DNA of 17,494 bases, taken from contig JAJZKY010000014.1 in assembly GCA_021803885.1 (NCBI GenBank), positions 1 through 17,494 of the forward strand. The letters run 5' to 3'. Of this stretch, positions 1 to 7,874 are shown in pieces. The notes beneath the pieces are model-generated. The model ran no database searches. It was not told the origin of the DNA and saw nothing but the letters and a program-made list of their open reading frames with translations. Position 1 is the first letter of the stretch; each line of letters begins with the position of its first letter. The translations under genes and the position numbers were made by a program. Source of the stretch: Planctomycetota bacterium (GTDB lineage: Bacteria; Planctomycetota; Phycisphaerae; WQYP01; JAJZKY01).

Positions 1-50
1 GCTGACGGCGGGAATCTGGATTGATTTGAAGTGGAGGAGAAACGGGATGG

Positions 51-70
51 CCGCCCGGACGGGCGGTTGT
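51..70 (+). terminator. Possible terminator of a gene ending left of the window
   Basis: A perfect 6-bp GC stem, CCGCCC/GGGCGG with loop GGAC, lies at 51-66 and is followed on the plus strand by TTGTTG, a weak T-rich tail. A plus-strand reading frame entering from the left edge stops at 22-24, so the hairpin could close that gene. Too little is visible to name the gene, and the T tract is poor, so this is tentative. Confidence 0.25.
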
Positions 71-83
71 TGCGTCTGGGATG

Positions 84-118
84 GAAAAAAAAGAGGAGAC
101 AGCCGGAGCTGTCTCCTT
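84..118 (-). terminator. Intrinsic terminator of the first receptor gene
   Basis: A 9-bp perfect stem, GGAGACAGC (95-103) and GCTGTCTCC (108-116) with a CGGA tetraloop, is followed on the minus strand by a run of eight T (85-92 on the plus strand is all A). It begins 28 bp past the stop codon of the receptor gene at 144. This is a textbook Rho-independent terminator in the minus direction. Confidence 0.9.
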
Positions 119-143
119 TGGAGAGTGGTTCTGGACTTGCGAG

Positions 144-3100
144 TTAGAAGGTGATGGTCGCCTTGAGCTGCACGATACGAGGCGAGGCATCGCCGCCGAG
201 GAACGAACCGTATGCGCTGGTCGGTGTGCTGACCGTGCTGGTGATCGTACCAAACTGCGGGCTGTCAAAGTTGGCGTTCGGATTCGCGAAGTTCGGGTGG
301 TTGAAAACGTTGTAGGCCTGCGCGCCGATCCTGACCAGACCACCCTCGACATGGGGGATGGGGAATCCCTTCATGATGGCGAAGTCGGTGTCAAAGTAAC
401 CGGGTCCGAAGAACTGATTCCTGCGCTGACCACCGAAGCCGGTGGGGTCCTGGAAGTTAGCGTTGACGACCGGATTGCCGTTTGCATCGGTTGCGCCGGC
501 CCAGGGACCGAAGCAGGGCGTGTTGATGGCGGATTTGCCGCAGTTATGGACCAGATTGGCAGAGCTGTAGATATCCGCCAGCATGGTGCCGCCATAGTTC
601 CCGGTTGCGTTGAGGCTGTTGGTTGCGTTGGCGTCGGTCACGCTGAAGGGGAAGCCGCTGTGCCAGAAGATGGTTCCGGACACGAGCCAGTTCGCCGTCA
701 GAAGTTTGGGACCACCAAAGTGCGGAACGTGAATGACATAAAAGGCATTCATATTGTTGCGCAGGTCGTAGTCGGCGTTGCCGTAGTTCTGCAACCGAAG
801 GTTGAAGGGATCAATGGGGCTGGTGGTGTTGCCGCCGAAGGGCAGGAAACCGCCATTCGAGATTTCATCCAGCGCGTGGCTCCAGGTGTAGTTGATCTGC
901 CCTGTAATGATGGGGGACTGGTACTTCACGGAAGAGACCAACCCGCTGTAGTTGGAAATCGCCGCGCTCTGGACAACCGACACTCCCGCGAAGGAAGGCA
1001 ATGCGGGGTTCTGAGGCAGGCCGTTAAAAGTGCTGGCGCTGGTTGCTTCAGAGATGTTGACGCCGTTGTTGACGACGGGCTCGTTCTCGCCATGGTTGCC
1101 GACATAGCCGACCTGGAAGCTGACATTGCGTCCAAGCTGCTGCTGCACCTGCAGGCTCCATTCCTCGTAGGTCGGGTAATGGATGTTTGGATCCGCGGTG
1201 AAGATGTTGGGCTGGACGAAGTTGGAGTTGGTTGCCGAGATGGTGTCAAAGCTGCCACCGCTGGCGAAGCCGTTTACGAAGGCCTGATTGGCCTGCGAGA
1301 GCGACTGGGTGAAGCTGCCCGGCTGTGACGGGTCAGTGAGACCGCCGGCGGCAAACTCGGGATTGAGCGGCGGGTTGGTGAGGAGGCTGTCGGCGACGGT
1401 CGCGGGGAAGACGTCAGAGAACAGACCGAAGCCGCCGCGAAGGACCGTGTGCATGTGATTCTTCGGGCTCCAGGTGAAGCCAACACGCGGCTGGACACTG
1501 ATGGCCTGGAGGCTGGGGAAGGCCTGGTGCAGGCCGGTCGCAATGATCTTGTTATAGGGCTGATTGAGGGCCGCGTTCACGCTCTGGTAGGAGCCAGCGA
1601 AACGGCCGAAGCAGTTGACCTGGCAAACGGGGTTGGAGTTGTGCTCGATGCGGATGCCACCGGTGACCTGGAAATTTTCCGCCGGGCGGTACTGATCCTG
1701 CAGATAGAGGCCCAACTGATAGAGGGCGATGGGAGCCGAGGCGCGCGTGGGGAAGTTCTTGATGCCCAAATACATCTGGCCCTGGGAAAAGAGGTCATTT
1801 GCACTGAGCGGGCCGAATCCAGGGCCAAGCTCGATGGCGAGCGGAGCCTGGCTCAGAACGCCCAAGTCATAATCGGTGACGTCATCCCGTTTGAAAATGC
1901 CGCCGAACTTGACGGAATTCTTGCCGATGGTCCAGCTTACGTCGTCGTCGAACTGGTATTGGGTGACGTTGCGACCCTGCGGGAAGAAGGCGTCGATGCC
2001 GCCCAGGTTGCTGAAGGAGGCGGCGAACTCCAGCGTGTAGGGGAAGGTGGAGAGCTCCAGGGAGGGATTGGCGGACTTGAAGATGGCGCTATACCATGCA
2101 CCCGCCATGAGGAACTGGTTGACGAGGTTGGGGCTGAAGGTATGGGTTTCTTCGAGCTGGCCTTCATAGTCGGGCTGATCGCTCTGCATATTGAAGGCGC
2201 TGTTGATGGGATCGACGTCCGTGGGCTGGACGCCGTGATCGCGCTTGAAGTGGACGTACATGTTGTCGTTGGGACCGAGGTTGGCATCGACGCGGGCGGT
2301 GAAGAGATTTTCGACCAGGTTGTTCTTGGGCGTCGACTGGAAGTAGTTCATGTAGGACTGGGAGACACCCGTAAATGGCGACGTGTAGGTGGTGCCTGGA
2401 AAGGGCCTGGCCAGCGCGGCGCCGGGAGCTCCGTTATAGAGCTTGAAAATCTTGTTGTAGAAGGGGATTTCCGCAGGGTTGCTGGATTGCAGCTGCTTGA
2501 GCACGTCCGCCTCGTATCCGGCCGTCGGGACGAAGACGGTGTCGGTTGGGGCGGTGACAAAGCGGAGGCCTTCGAAGTTGACGAAGAAGAAGAGCTTGGT
2601 CTTGACGATGGGGCCACCGAGAGCGGCGGCAAACTGGTTGGCGTTGGAGTATGCCTGCGCGGCCCCGGAATTGTCGTTGAACCAGTCGTTGGCGTTGATG
2701 TCGCTGTTGGTCCAGAAGTAGTTCACGTTGCCGTGAAACTTGTTGGTTCCGGAGCGGGTAACGATGTTCTCCTGGACGCCGCCGAAGCCACCGTACTGGG
2801 CGCCATAGGCGTTGGCAACAACGTTGATTTGCGAGACGTCGTTGCTGCCGAGCAGCATGTTGCTGGGGCCGGAGTTGTTGAGGTTGAGGAAGGGGTCGTT
2901 GTCCTGGGCACCGTTGATGGTGAAGTTGTTGGAGGTGGCCGGGAGACCGAAGGCGGAAGAGTTGCCGTATCCACCCTGGGTGTTCATAACGACGCCCTGG
3001 GTCAGATTGATGGGATAGGTGATGTCACTTCCGGGATTCGGGACGTTCTGCACGACGTTCTCTGAGAGGGTAGTGGAGAGAGACGAGTTTTGCGTCTGCA

Positions 3101-3500
3101 GAAGAGGGATGGCATTGGCCTGGACCTGCACGGTCTGAGTTCCCTTTGCGAGGGGAAGCTTGACGTTGACCGTCGCGGTTTCGCCAATCGCCACATTCGT
3201 GTTGGCCAGGGTCTTCTGGAAACCGGCTGCAACCACGGTCACCGAATAAGGACCGGGAGGAAGAAATGGAACGCGGAACTGGCCGGCGGCACCGGTCTTG
3301 ACGACGTGTGTGGTTCCGGTTGTGGTTTCAGTCACGGTGATGCTTGCGCCAGGGATGGCCGCGCCTGTCGGGTCAGTGATGATGCCACTGACGGCGCCGG
3401 AAATGACCGTCTGCGCGAAGGCTGTCGGCGATGGCAGGAGCGCGATGGCCACCAAGGCGGCGAAAAGCGCGACTGCAAGATGAATGCCCTTAAATTTCAT
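144..3500 (-). CDS. Oar-like TonB-dependent receptor with carboxypeptidase-regulatory domain (copy 1)
   Basis: Outer-membrane beta-barrel protein of 1118 residues, presumably a TonB-coupled importer or surface protein; the ligand cannot be read from sequence. Residues 1-29 form a signal peptide cleaved after AFA before Gln30. Residues about 34-114 are a carboxypeptidase-regulatory-like Ig fold (TDPTGAAIPGASITV, later GQFRVPFLPPGPYSVTV). A plug-like region spans about 138-256 and ends in the family motif GTNKFHG (251-257). LGGPIVKTKLFFFVNFEG (294-311) opens the barrel, and the C-terminal residue is Phe, as usual for barrels assembled by BamA. The ATG at 3500 is chosen because GGAGGGG precedes it and the signal peptide starts there; the frame stays open upstream to 3638, but that part is a conserved non-coding leader. 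No SusD-like partner is adjacent, so it is not a Bacteroidetes-type SusCD pair. The family assignment is firm; the substrate is unknown. Confidence 0.93.
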   Translation of the reverse strand: MKFKGIHLAVALFAALVAIALLPSPTAFAQTVISGAVSGIITDPTGAAIPGASITVTETTTGTTHVVKTGAAGQFRVPFLPPGPYSVTVVAAGFQKTLANTNVAIGETATVNVKLPLAKGTQTVQVQANAIPLLQTQNSSLSTTLSENVVQNVPNPGSDITYPINLTQGVVMNTQGGYGNSSAFGLPATSNNFTINGAQDNDPFLNLNNSGPSNMLLGSNDVSQINVVANAYGAQYGGFGGVQENIVTRSGTNKFHGNVNYFWTNSDINANDWFNDNSGAAQAYSNANQFAAALGGPIVKTKLFFFVNFEGLRFVTAPTDTVFVPTAGYEADVLKQLQSSNPAEIPFYNKIFKLYNGAPGAALARPFPGTTYTSPFTGVSQSYMNYFQSTPKNNLVENLFTARVDANLGPNDNMYVHFKRDHGVQPTDVDPINSAFNMQSDQPDYEGQLEETHTFSPNLVNQFLMAGAWYSAIFKSANPSLELSTFPYTLEFAASFSNLGGIDAFFPQGRNVTQYQFDDDVSWTIGKNSVKFGGIFKRDDVTDYDLGVLSQAPLAIELGPGFGPLSANDLFSQGQMYLGIKNFPTRASAPIALYQLGLYLQDQYRPAENFQVTGGIRIEHNSNPVCQVNCFGRFAGSYQSVNAALNQPYNKIIATGLHQAFPSLQAISVQPRVGFTWSPKNHMHTVLRGGFGLFSDVFPATVADSLLTNPPLNPEFAAGGLTDPSQPGSFTQSLSQANQAFVNGFASGGSFDTISATNSNFVQPNIFTADPNIHYPTYEEWSLQVQQQLGRNVSFQVGYVGNHGENEPVVNNGVNISEATSASTFNGLPQNPALPSFAGVSVVQSAAISNYSGLVSSVKYQSPIITGQINYTWSHALDEISNGGFLPFGGNTTSPIDPFNLRLQNYGNADYDLRNNMNAFYVIHVPHFGGPKLLTANWLVSGTIFWHSGFPFSVTDANATNSLNATGNYGGTMLADIYSSANLVHNCGKSAINTPCFGPWAGATDANGNPVVNANFQDPTGFGGQRRNQFFGPGYFDTDFAIMKGFPIPHVEGGLVRIGAQAYNVFNHPNFANPNANFDSPQFGTITSTVSTPTSAYGSFLGGDASPRIVQLKATITF

Positions 3501-3667
3501 TGCCCCTCCGGGGATCAAATAAATAATTTGTTGCGATGTGTTTTGCGGGGAACCAAGCGACCGAGTTCTACGTAGAACACCTGGAAGCGGCTCCTCGTGT
3601 GCTTCTTGATGTCTGGCCAGTCCCTCGCGCAGGGTCAACGGTGACGTGCGGAATGAAGCTGGAACAG
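3501..3667 (-). promoter_or_regulatory. Conserved 5' leader of receptor copy 1
   Basis: Predicted untranslated leader of about 167 nt between the candidate promoter and the ATG. It aligns by eye with the leader of receptor copy 2 in several blocks: CACGTC, ACCCTGCGCGARGGA, GGCCRGACATCAA, GTTCT...AGAAC, GCAAAACA and GGAGGGGCAATG. The distance from the ACCCTGCGCGA block to the ATG differs by 8 nt between the two copies. The similarity is therefore not kept in one reading frame, which argues for a nucleic-acid function (RNA structure or protein binding) and against a longer protein. A perfect 14-bp palindrome lies at 3565-3578. No known riboswitch class was recognised. Confidence 0.55.
3565..3578. 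promoter_or_regulatory. 14-bp perfect palindrome GTTCTACGTAGAAC in leader
   Basis: GTTCTACGTAGAAC equals its own reverse complement and lies 65 bp before the ATG of receptor copy 1. The corresponding place in the leader of copy 2 (7731-7744) keeps the arms as GTTCT-N4-AGAAC with different central bases. Arm conservation with a changed centre suggests a dimeric repressor site or a small RNA hairpin. The binding factor is unknown. Confidence 0.45.
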
Positions 3668-3673
3668 ATCAGC

Positions 3674-3708
3674 ATTATCGATTGCGCGAAGATGCAATTC
3701 AGTCACCA
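3674..3708 (-). promoter_or_regulatory. Promoter and shared upstream box of receptor copy 1
   Basis: On the minus strand a -10-like GATAAT (plus 3674-3679) lies exactly 17 bp after CTGAAT (plus 3697-3702), a possible weak -35. CTGAAT sits inside the 15-bp box TGGTGACTGAATTGC (3694-3708), which recurs in front of the other two receptor genes. The same GATAAT with the same 17-bp spacing is kept in copy 2. Promoter function is inferred from spacing and conservation only. Confidence 0.55.
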
Positions 3709-4046
3709 AAGCGGGAAGGCGTGGGGATGGGTGCGCTTTCAGGTGGCGGTCTGGCGGCCATGCGGCACCGAGTCGAGATGTTAACTGGCTGTTAAATTTG
3801 GGGGTTTGCACCGGCCAATTAGCGATGAATCAATAATCAACTCGTTAGCTTACTTTGCAATTCAGTAAATAGCTCATCTGAAAGAAGATGAGGGCAGAAG
3901 CCGGTTGTCTTACAAAAGACGGTATGAACGATTACGTTAACAATATGAAAATCAGTAGAACTGGACCTTTGCATGATCGGAAATGGACAGCATGGCAGGG
4001 CTGCTGCAGACGCGAGGATGAGTTGACCTGAGACAGGAGCAGAAAG
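3709..4046. other. Non-coding upstream region with AT-rich island
   Basis: No convincing gene is visible. The stretch is markedly more AT-rich than its surroundings from about 3780 to 3970. It contains the inverted repeat TTAAC-N5-GTTAA (3781-3795) and another copy of the promoter-box core, GCAATTCAGTAA (3857-3868). Blocks such as ATCAATAA, GTTAGCT, CTTACAAAAG and AATATGAAAA recur in the same order upstream of receptor copy 2 (about 7981-8120). The two regions therefore appear to descend from one duplicated regulatory region. Confidence 0.5.
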
Positions 4047-4076
4047 GAAAGGCCGCCCGAGTGGGCGGCCTTTGCT
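4041..4076 (-). terminator. Intrinsic terminator of the second receptor gene
   Basis: An 11-bp perfect stem, AAAGGCCGCCC (4048-4058) and GGGCGGCCTTT (4063-4073) with loop GAGT, starts about 47 bp past the stop codon at 4120. On the minus strand the stem is followed by CCTTTC and on the plus strand by GCTTTTGTT, so it could work in both directions. It separates receptor copy 2 from copy 1. Confidence 0.82.
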
Positions 4077-4119
4077 TTTGTTGGGGATAGGGCGCGTCAG
4101 AGGATGCGCTCGATCCGGA

Positions 4120-7100
4120 TTAGAAGTAGATCTTGCCGACCAACTGCACCGCACGTCCGGGCTGGGGGTCGCCGCCGGCGAGTACGGGCTGCTTGACTGA
4201 GGTGATAGTTCCAAACTGAGCTCCGTCCGAGAGATTGCCGTCCGGGCGAGCGAAGTTCGGGTGATTGAATGCGTTGAAGGCTTGCAGGGTGATCTGGATG
4301 TAGCGTGGGGTTCCGGGGCGGCCCAGAGGAAAGTTCTTGTAAATGCTCAGGTCGGTGTAGTTGTAACCGGGACCTGCAAAGAAATTCCTCTTGACGTTGC
4401 CGAAGGTGCCAATGGGCTCGGGCGAGAAGGGCGCCGGGTTGAACCAGTAGTGCTGGCCGCCGTAGAGCGTCCGTGGATTTCTAATCTTTATGTTGTAGGT
4501 TGATGTTTCCGGCGTATCCGGGCAGCTATAGAAGGAAAAGATGCCATTGCAATAGAGGGAGCGGTTGGTGCCGGTTTCGCCGATGGAAACCGGGAAGCCG
4601 CTTTGCAATGTAGTAATGCCAACAATGTTCCAGCCGCCGATGGTTTCGTTGGCAATCCAGCTATTCTTCAGCCTGCCCCACAGCGGTATTTGATAGCCAT
4701 ATGCGGCGACGAAGCGATTGAAAGCATTGTAGTCGGAATTTCCGTAGCTCAAATACTGGAAGCCCGGAACCCAGTTGGTGCCGGTGAGGTCATTGGAATT
4801 GCCGAAGCCGGAACTCTCAAAGCCGGAGGCATTGTCGAGCGCGTGGCTCCAGGTGTAGCTGAGCTGGTAGAAGATCCCATGGCTTTCGGCCTTTCTGAGC
4901 TCGACCTGCAGAGAGTTGTAGTTGGATGCGCCGTCTGTATAGACCTGACCGACGGAGAGGAAGTTGCCGGATGTTTCGGTGTAGTACTGCGGGTCATTCA
5001 ATGAGAGGAAAGCTGCATTTCCGAGGCAGGCGCTGGTGCCCATGGCCTTGCAGGCCGTGACGGCCGCTGTGTGTCCCGCTGGAGTGATGCGATCGGCCTC
5101 ATAGGCGCGAACCAGATGACGCCCCAGGGAGCCGACGTAACCGACGGAGAGCACCTGATCGCCGGGGATCTGGCGCTGAATCTGCAGATTGAAGTTCATG
5201 GTGTAGGGCACGGAATAGTTCTTGTTGATGGTGCTGAGGTCATAGGGAACGTACTGGCTGAAGTTGATCTTCGCGCCCGGCTTGGGGAAGGTATAGGGAA
5301 ACTTGTTAGCTTCCGAGTAGGCGGCTCGTCCAGCGACATCCTGGTATGGGTTGGCGAAGCTCGGACTTCCCCCCACATCCCCGGCACCGGTGCTTGATGT
5401 TCCGAAGGGCGGGTCTTCGAGGTTCTGGAGCTGCGCTTCTTCCGAGTCGCGATTGAAGTAGACGCCGAATCCGCCACGGACGGCGAACTGGTGGTCTCCC
5501 GCCGGGCCGGTCAGGAATCCATACTGGCGGCTTGGGGACCAATCGAAGCCAAAACGCGGCGCTAAGTGGTCATACTTGGTGGTGGCCCCGCCCATATCGT
5601 TGCAGCCGGGGTCGCCGGGATAGAGCAGGCTGGCCTGAGCGGTGGGGAAGATTTTCGACTGTGCCCCAGGGGCAAAGCAGATCATGGCTTCTCCGCCGTA
5701 CTGCAGGTTTGCGAATGGGGTTTCGATGTCGTAGCCGGTGCCGTAATTGATCGTGAGAGAGTTGGATGCTTTCCAACTGTCCTGAGCAAAGGCGTATATC
5801 TCCCATGCCCTGGCATCAATCTCAGCGCCGGACCCCTGAAGGTAGGAAGAGGGAATGCCAACGAGGAAATCGAGGAGCGGATCGCCCGAGGTGAAGCTGC
5901 CGCTACCGGAGAATCCGAAGTCACCGTTGTTTTCCGCATAGAAGGGGTTGTGTACGGCAAATCGCTCGACACTGGCGCCAAACTTCAAGGAGTTATTGCC
6001 CTGGATTCTGGTAAGGGTATCGGTAAAGAGCTCATTCGTGTCGACTCTGGGCTGGGGTCCAAAGGGGCTGAAGCCGAGAGTAAAGTAACCAGCGACAGAG
6101 ATGGTTGGGACGGATGCAACGGATGGGTCCTGAGGGTTGATGGAAAAGCCCAGGCTGGAGGGCTGCACGACCTGCTGGGGTTCGACCGCGGCGAAGTTGA
6201 AGCGGAAATAGCTGGCGCGGAGGTCATTCAGCGTATTGGCGTTGAAGGTGTGTGTCCAGTCGGCAGTGAAAATCTTGAAGTGCTGAGCGTCCTTTTCCGG
6301 GAAGCCCATCAGGTCAGCTCCGTCGAAGGGCAAGGCGGTGGTATCAGGGCTGGACTGGAAGACAGTATCTGCCCAGAGGAGATCCTTCTGGCTGGCCTGA
6401 TAGTCGAGGCGGATGATGCCCTGGTCCTCGGCGGCAGCGTTTGGAGCGTTGAAGTTGTAGTAGCTGCCGTTGTAGTTCGGGGAGGGTACGTAGTCCGTGA
6501 GCAGCTTGCCGGCAATGGGGTTGAAGTCTGAAGTGGGGATATTCACGACGCCACCGGGGAAGCACTGGTCCCAGGGCGTTCCGGCAGCGCAGGTTGTGCC
6601 ATTTGGCCCCTTCAGGGCGAATGGAAGCGGGTTGGTGCTGAGGCCCACCGAGTTGTTATTGCCGCCGTTGAGGACGTTGTAGTCGCCGCTGAGAGCGGCA
6701 ATTCCCGAGCCGTTGCGGCCCAGCTGGGCGTTGGTGGGCACCGGCGTCAGCGTGGTGACTGCCGTACTGTTGCGGAAGCCCTGATAGGCGAGGAAGAAGA
6801 AGAGTTTTTTCTTGATGACGGGTCCGCCCAGCGTGCCGCCATACTCATTCTGATGAAACCTTGGACGGATGGGGGAGAAGTAGTTCCCATTGTTGAGGAA
6901 GGTGTCGCGGTAATATTCAAAGCCATTGCCATGGAACTGGTTGGTGCCGTTCTTGATGGTTGCGTTGACGACGGCGCCGGAGTTCCGGCTGTATTGGGGA
7001 CTCAAGGTGCTGCTGACAATTTCGACTTCGGAGAGGGCATCGGGATTGATGGCAAGGCCCTCGCTCTGGAGTGGGGCGTCGTTGATGTCAGCGCCGTCAA

Positions 7101-7674
7101 GCAGGTAGCTGTTCATCTGAGTCTGCGAGCCGTTGGAGGAGTAGTTGCCGAAGCGGTCGGAGGATTCAACGGTGCCGGGCATCAACTTCTGGTAGTACTC
7201 GGGGTCACGGCCCAGCGAAGGGAGTGCCGCGATCTGCTTGGCGGTGATGGTATCGCGGAGCTCAGTATTGGATGTTTCGACCTGCAACTCGTTTGCACTG
7301 ACCTGGACTGTGGTGGCAACGGCGCTGGGTTTCAGGGTGGCGTTGATTTCGCGTTGATCGCTGACGCGCAGGATCAGGCCGACCTGCTTGTAAGTTTGAA
7401 AGCCCTTTTTTGAGATGGTGACCGTGTAGTGGCCGACGGCGAGAGCTGGAACGACATAGAATCCGTGGCCATTGGTGGTCTGCGTGGTGGAGATGCCAGT
7501 GCCGGTATTCAGAGCGACTATGGTTGCGCCGGGAATGACGGCGCCCGTGGGGTCGGTGACGGTTCCGTGGATCTGAGCGGTGATTTGCGCGTAGGCTGCT
7601 GGCGAAGGCAGCAGCGCAACGGCCACCAAGGCGGCGAAGAGCGTGAGTGCGAGACGAGTTGCCTTAAGTTTCAT
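4120..7674 (-). CDS. Oar-like TonB-dependent receptor with carboxypeptidase-regulatory domain (copy 2)
   Basis: Outer-membrane receptor-like protein of 1184 residues. Its signal peptide (residues 1-29, cleavage after AYA before Gln30) has the same length as that of copy 1 and many shared residues (LFAALVA, LLPSP). A carboxypeptidase-regulatory-like domain covers about 35-115 (TDPTGAVIPGATIV). A plug-like region, about 138-248, includes AKQIAALPSLGRD and ends in GTNQFHG (243-249). LGGPVIKKKLFFFLAYQGFR leads into the barrel, and the protein ends in IYF with the terminal Phe expected of outer-membrane proteins. Several Cys pairs in the predicted barrel loops (CAAGTPWDQC, CKAMGTSAC, CNGIFSFYSC) suggest extracellular disulfides, which copy 1 largely lacks. 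The start at 7674 is set by GGAGGGGCA before the ATG and by the signal peptide. The ligand is unknown; in this family both nutrient uptake and adhesion or secretion roles are possible. Confidence 0.93.
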   Translation of the reverse strand: MKLKATRLALTLFAALVAVALLPSPAAYAQITAQIHGTVTDPTGAVIPGATIVALNTGTGISTTQTTNGHGFYVVPALAVGHYTVTISKKGFQTYKQVGLILRVSDQREINATLKPSAVATTVQVSANELQVETSNTELRDTITAKQIAALPSLGRDPEYYQKLMPGTVESSDRFGNYSSNGSQTQMNSYLLDGADINDAPLQSEGLAINPDALSEVEIVSSTLSPQYSRNSGAVVNATIKNGTNQFHGNGFEYYRDTFLNNGNYFSPIRPRFHQNEYGGTLGGPVIKKKLFFFLAYQGFRNSTAVTTLTPVPTNAQLGRNGSGIAALSGDYNVLNGGNNNSVGLSTNPLPFALKGPNGTTCAAGTPWDQCFPGGVVNIPTSDFNPIAGKLLTDYVPSPNYNGSYYNFNAPNAAAEDQGIIRLDYQASQKDLLWADTVFQSSPDTTALPFDGADLMGFPEKDAQHFKIFTADWTHTFNANTLNDLRASYFRFNFAAVEPQQVVQPSSLGFSINPQDPSVASVPTISVAGYFTLGFSPFGPQPRVDTNELFTDTLTRIQGNNSLKFGASVERFAVHNPFYAENNGDFGFSGSGSFTSGDPLLDFLVGIPSSYLQGSGAEIDARAWEIYAFAQDSWKASNSLTINYGTGYDIETPFANLQYGGEAMICFAPGAQSKIFPTAQASLLYPGDPGCNDMGGATTKYDHLAPRFGFDWSPSRQYGFLTGPAGDHQFAVRGGFGVYFNRDSEEAQLQNLEDPPFGTSSTGAGDVGGSPSFANPYQDVAGRAAYSEANKFPYTFPKPGAKINFSQYVPYDLSTINKNYSVPYTMNFNLQIQRQIPGDQVLSVGYVGSLGRHLVRAYEADRITPAGHTAAVTACKAMGTSACLGNAAFLSLNDPQYYTETSGNFLSVGQVYTDGASNYNSLQVELRKAESHGIFYQLSYTWSHALDNASGFESSGFGNSNDLTGTNWVPGFQYLSYGNSDYNAFNRFVAAYGYQIPLWGRLKNSWIANETIGGWNIVGITTLQSGFPVSIGETGTNRSLYCNGIFSFYSCPDTPETSTYNIKIRNPRTLYGGQHYWFNPAPFSPEPIGTFGNVKRNFFAGPGYNYTDLSIYKNFPLGRPGTPRYIQITLQAFNAFNHPNFARPDGNLSDGAQFGTITSVKQPVLAGGDPQPGRAVQLVGKIYF

Positions 7675-7833
7675 TGCCCCTCCAGGACGACAAATTCTGC
7701 GATTTGTTTTGCCGCGAGCCTGACGACTGTGTTCTACACAGAACAACGGGAATCGGCTCGCCGGATGCATTTTGATGTCCGGCCGTTCCTTCGCGCAGGG
7801 TCGACGGGGACGTGCTGAAAGGAGGTGAGACGG
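7675..7833 (-). promoter_or_regulatory. Conserved 5' leader of receptor copy 2
   Basis: Predicted leader of about 160 nt, homologous to that of copy 1. The blocks occur in the same order: CACGTC, ACCCTGCGCGAAGGA, GGCCGGACATCAA, GAGCCG, GTTCT-N4-AGAAC, GCAAAACA, ATCGCA and GGAGGGGCAATG. The open frame that runs through it is in a different register from that of copy 1, so an N-terminal protein extension is unlikely. It could be a cis-acting RNA or a regulator-binding region; no known class was recognised. Confidence 0.55.
7731..7744. promoter_or_regulatory. Inverted repeat GTTCT-N4-AGAAC in leader
   Basis: GTTCT-ACAC-AGAAC is the counterpart of the perfect palindrome in the copy 1 leader, 57 bp before the ATG. 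It overlaps a second inverted repeat, CTGTG-N5-CACAG, starting two bases earlier. Both the arms and the location are conserved between the two receptor genes. Operator or RNA-hairpin function is inferred. Confidence 0.4.
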
Positions 7834-7839
7834 ATCAGT

Positions 7840-7874
7840 ATTATCGGTTGTAAAGGAGTGCAATTCTGTCGCCA
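7840..7874 (-). promoter_or_regulatory. Promoter and shared upstream box of receptor copy 2
   Basis: The minus strand carries GATAAT (plus 7840-7845), 17 bp after CAGAAT (plus 7863-7868). The latter is inside the box TGGCGACAGAATTGC (7860-7874). Position, spacing and sequence match the promoter of copy 1. The predicted transcript would start near 7833. Confidence 0.55.

Noticed and set aside
81..1328. Long plus-strand open frame opposite receptor copy 1
   Set aside because: It is antisense to a well-supported gene, has no family resemblance, and has the Val/Gly/Asp-rich composition typical of antisense frames in GC-rich DNA.
1449..3065. 538-codon plus-strand open frame opposite receptor copy 1
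   Set aside because: It is long, but composition is that of a mirrored reading of GC-rich codons; the receptor frame has a signal peptide, domains and family motifs across the same bases.
3501..3638. N-terminal extension of receptor copy 1
   Set aside because: The frame is open but there is no good start. The signal peptide begins at 3500 after a good ribosome-binding site, and the corresponding frame in copy 2 is in another register.
5566..6531. 321-codon plus-strand open frame opposite receptor copy 2
   Set aside because: Antisense shadow; no recognisable motif and no ribosome-binding site.
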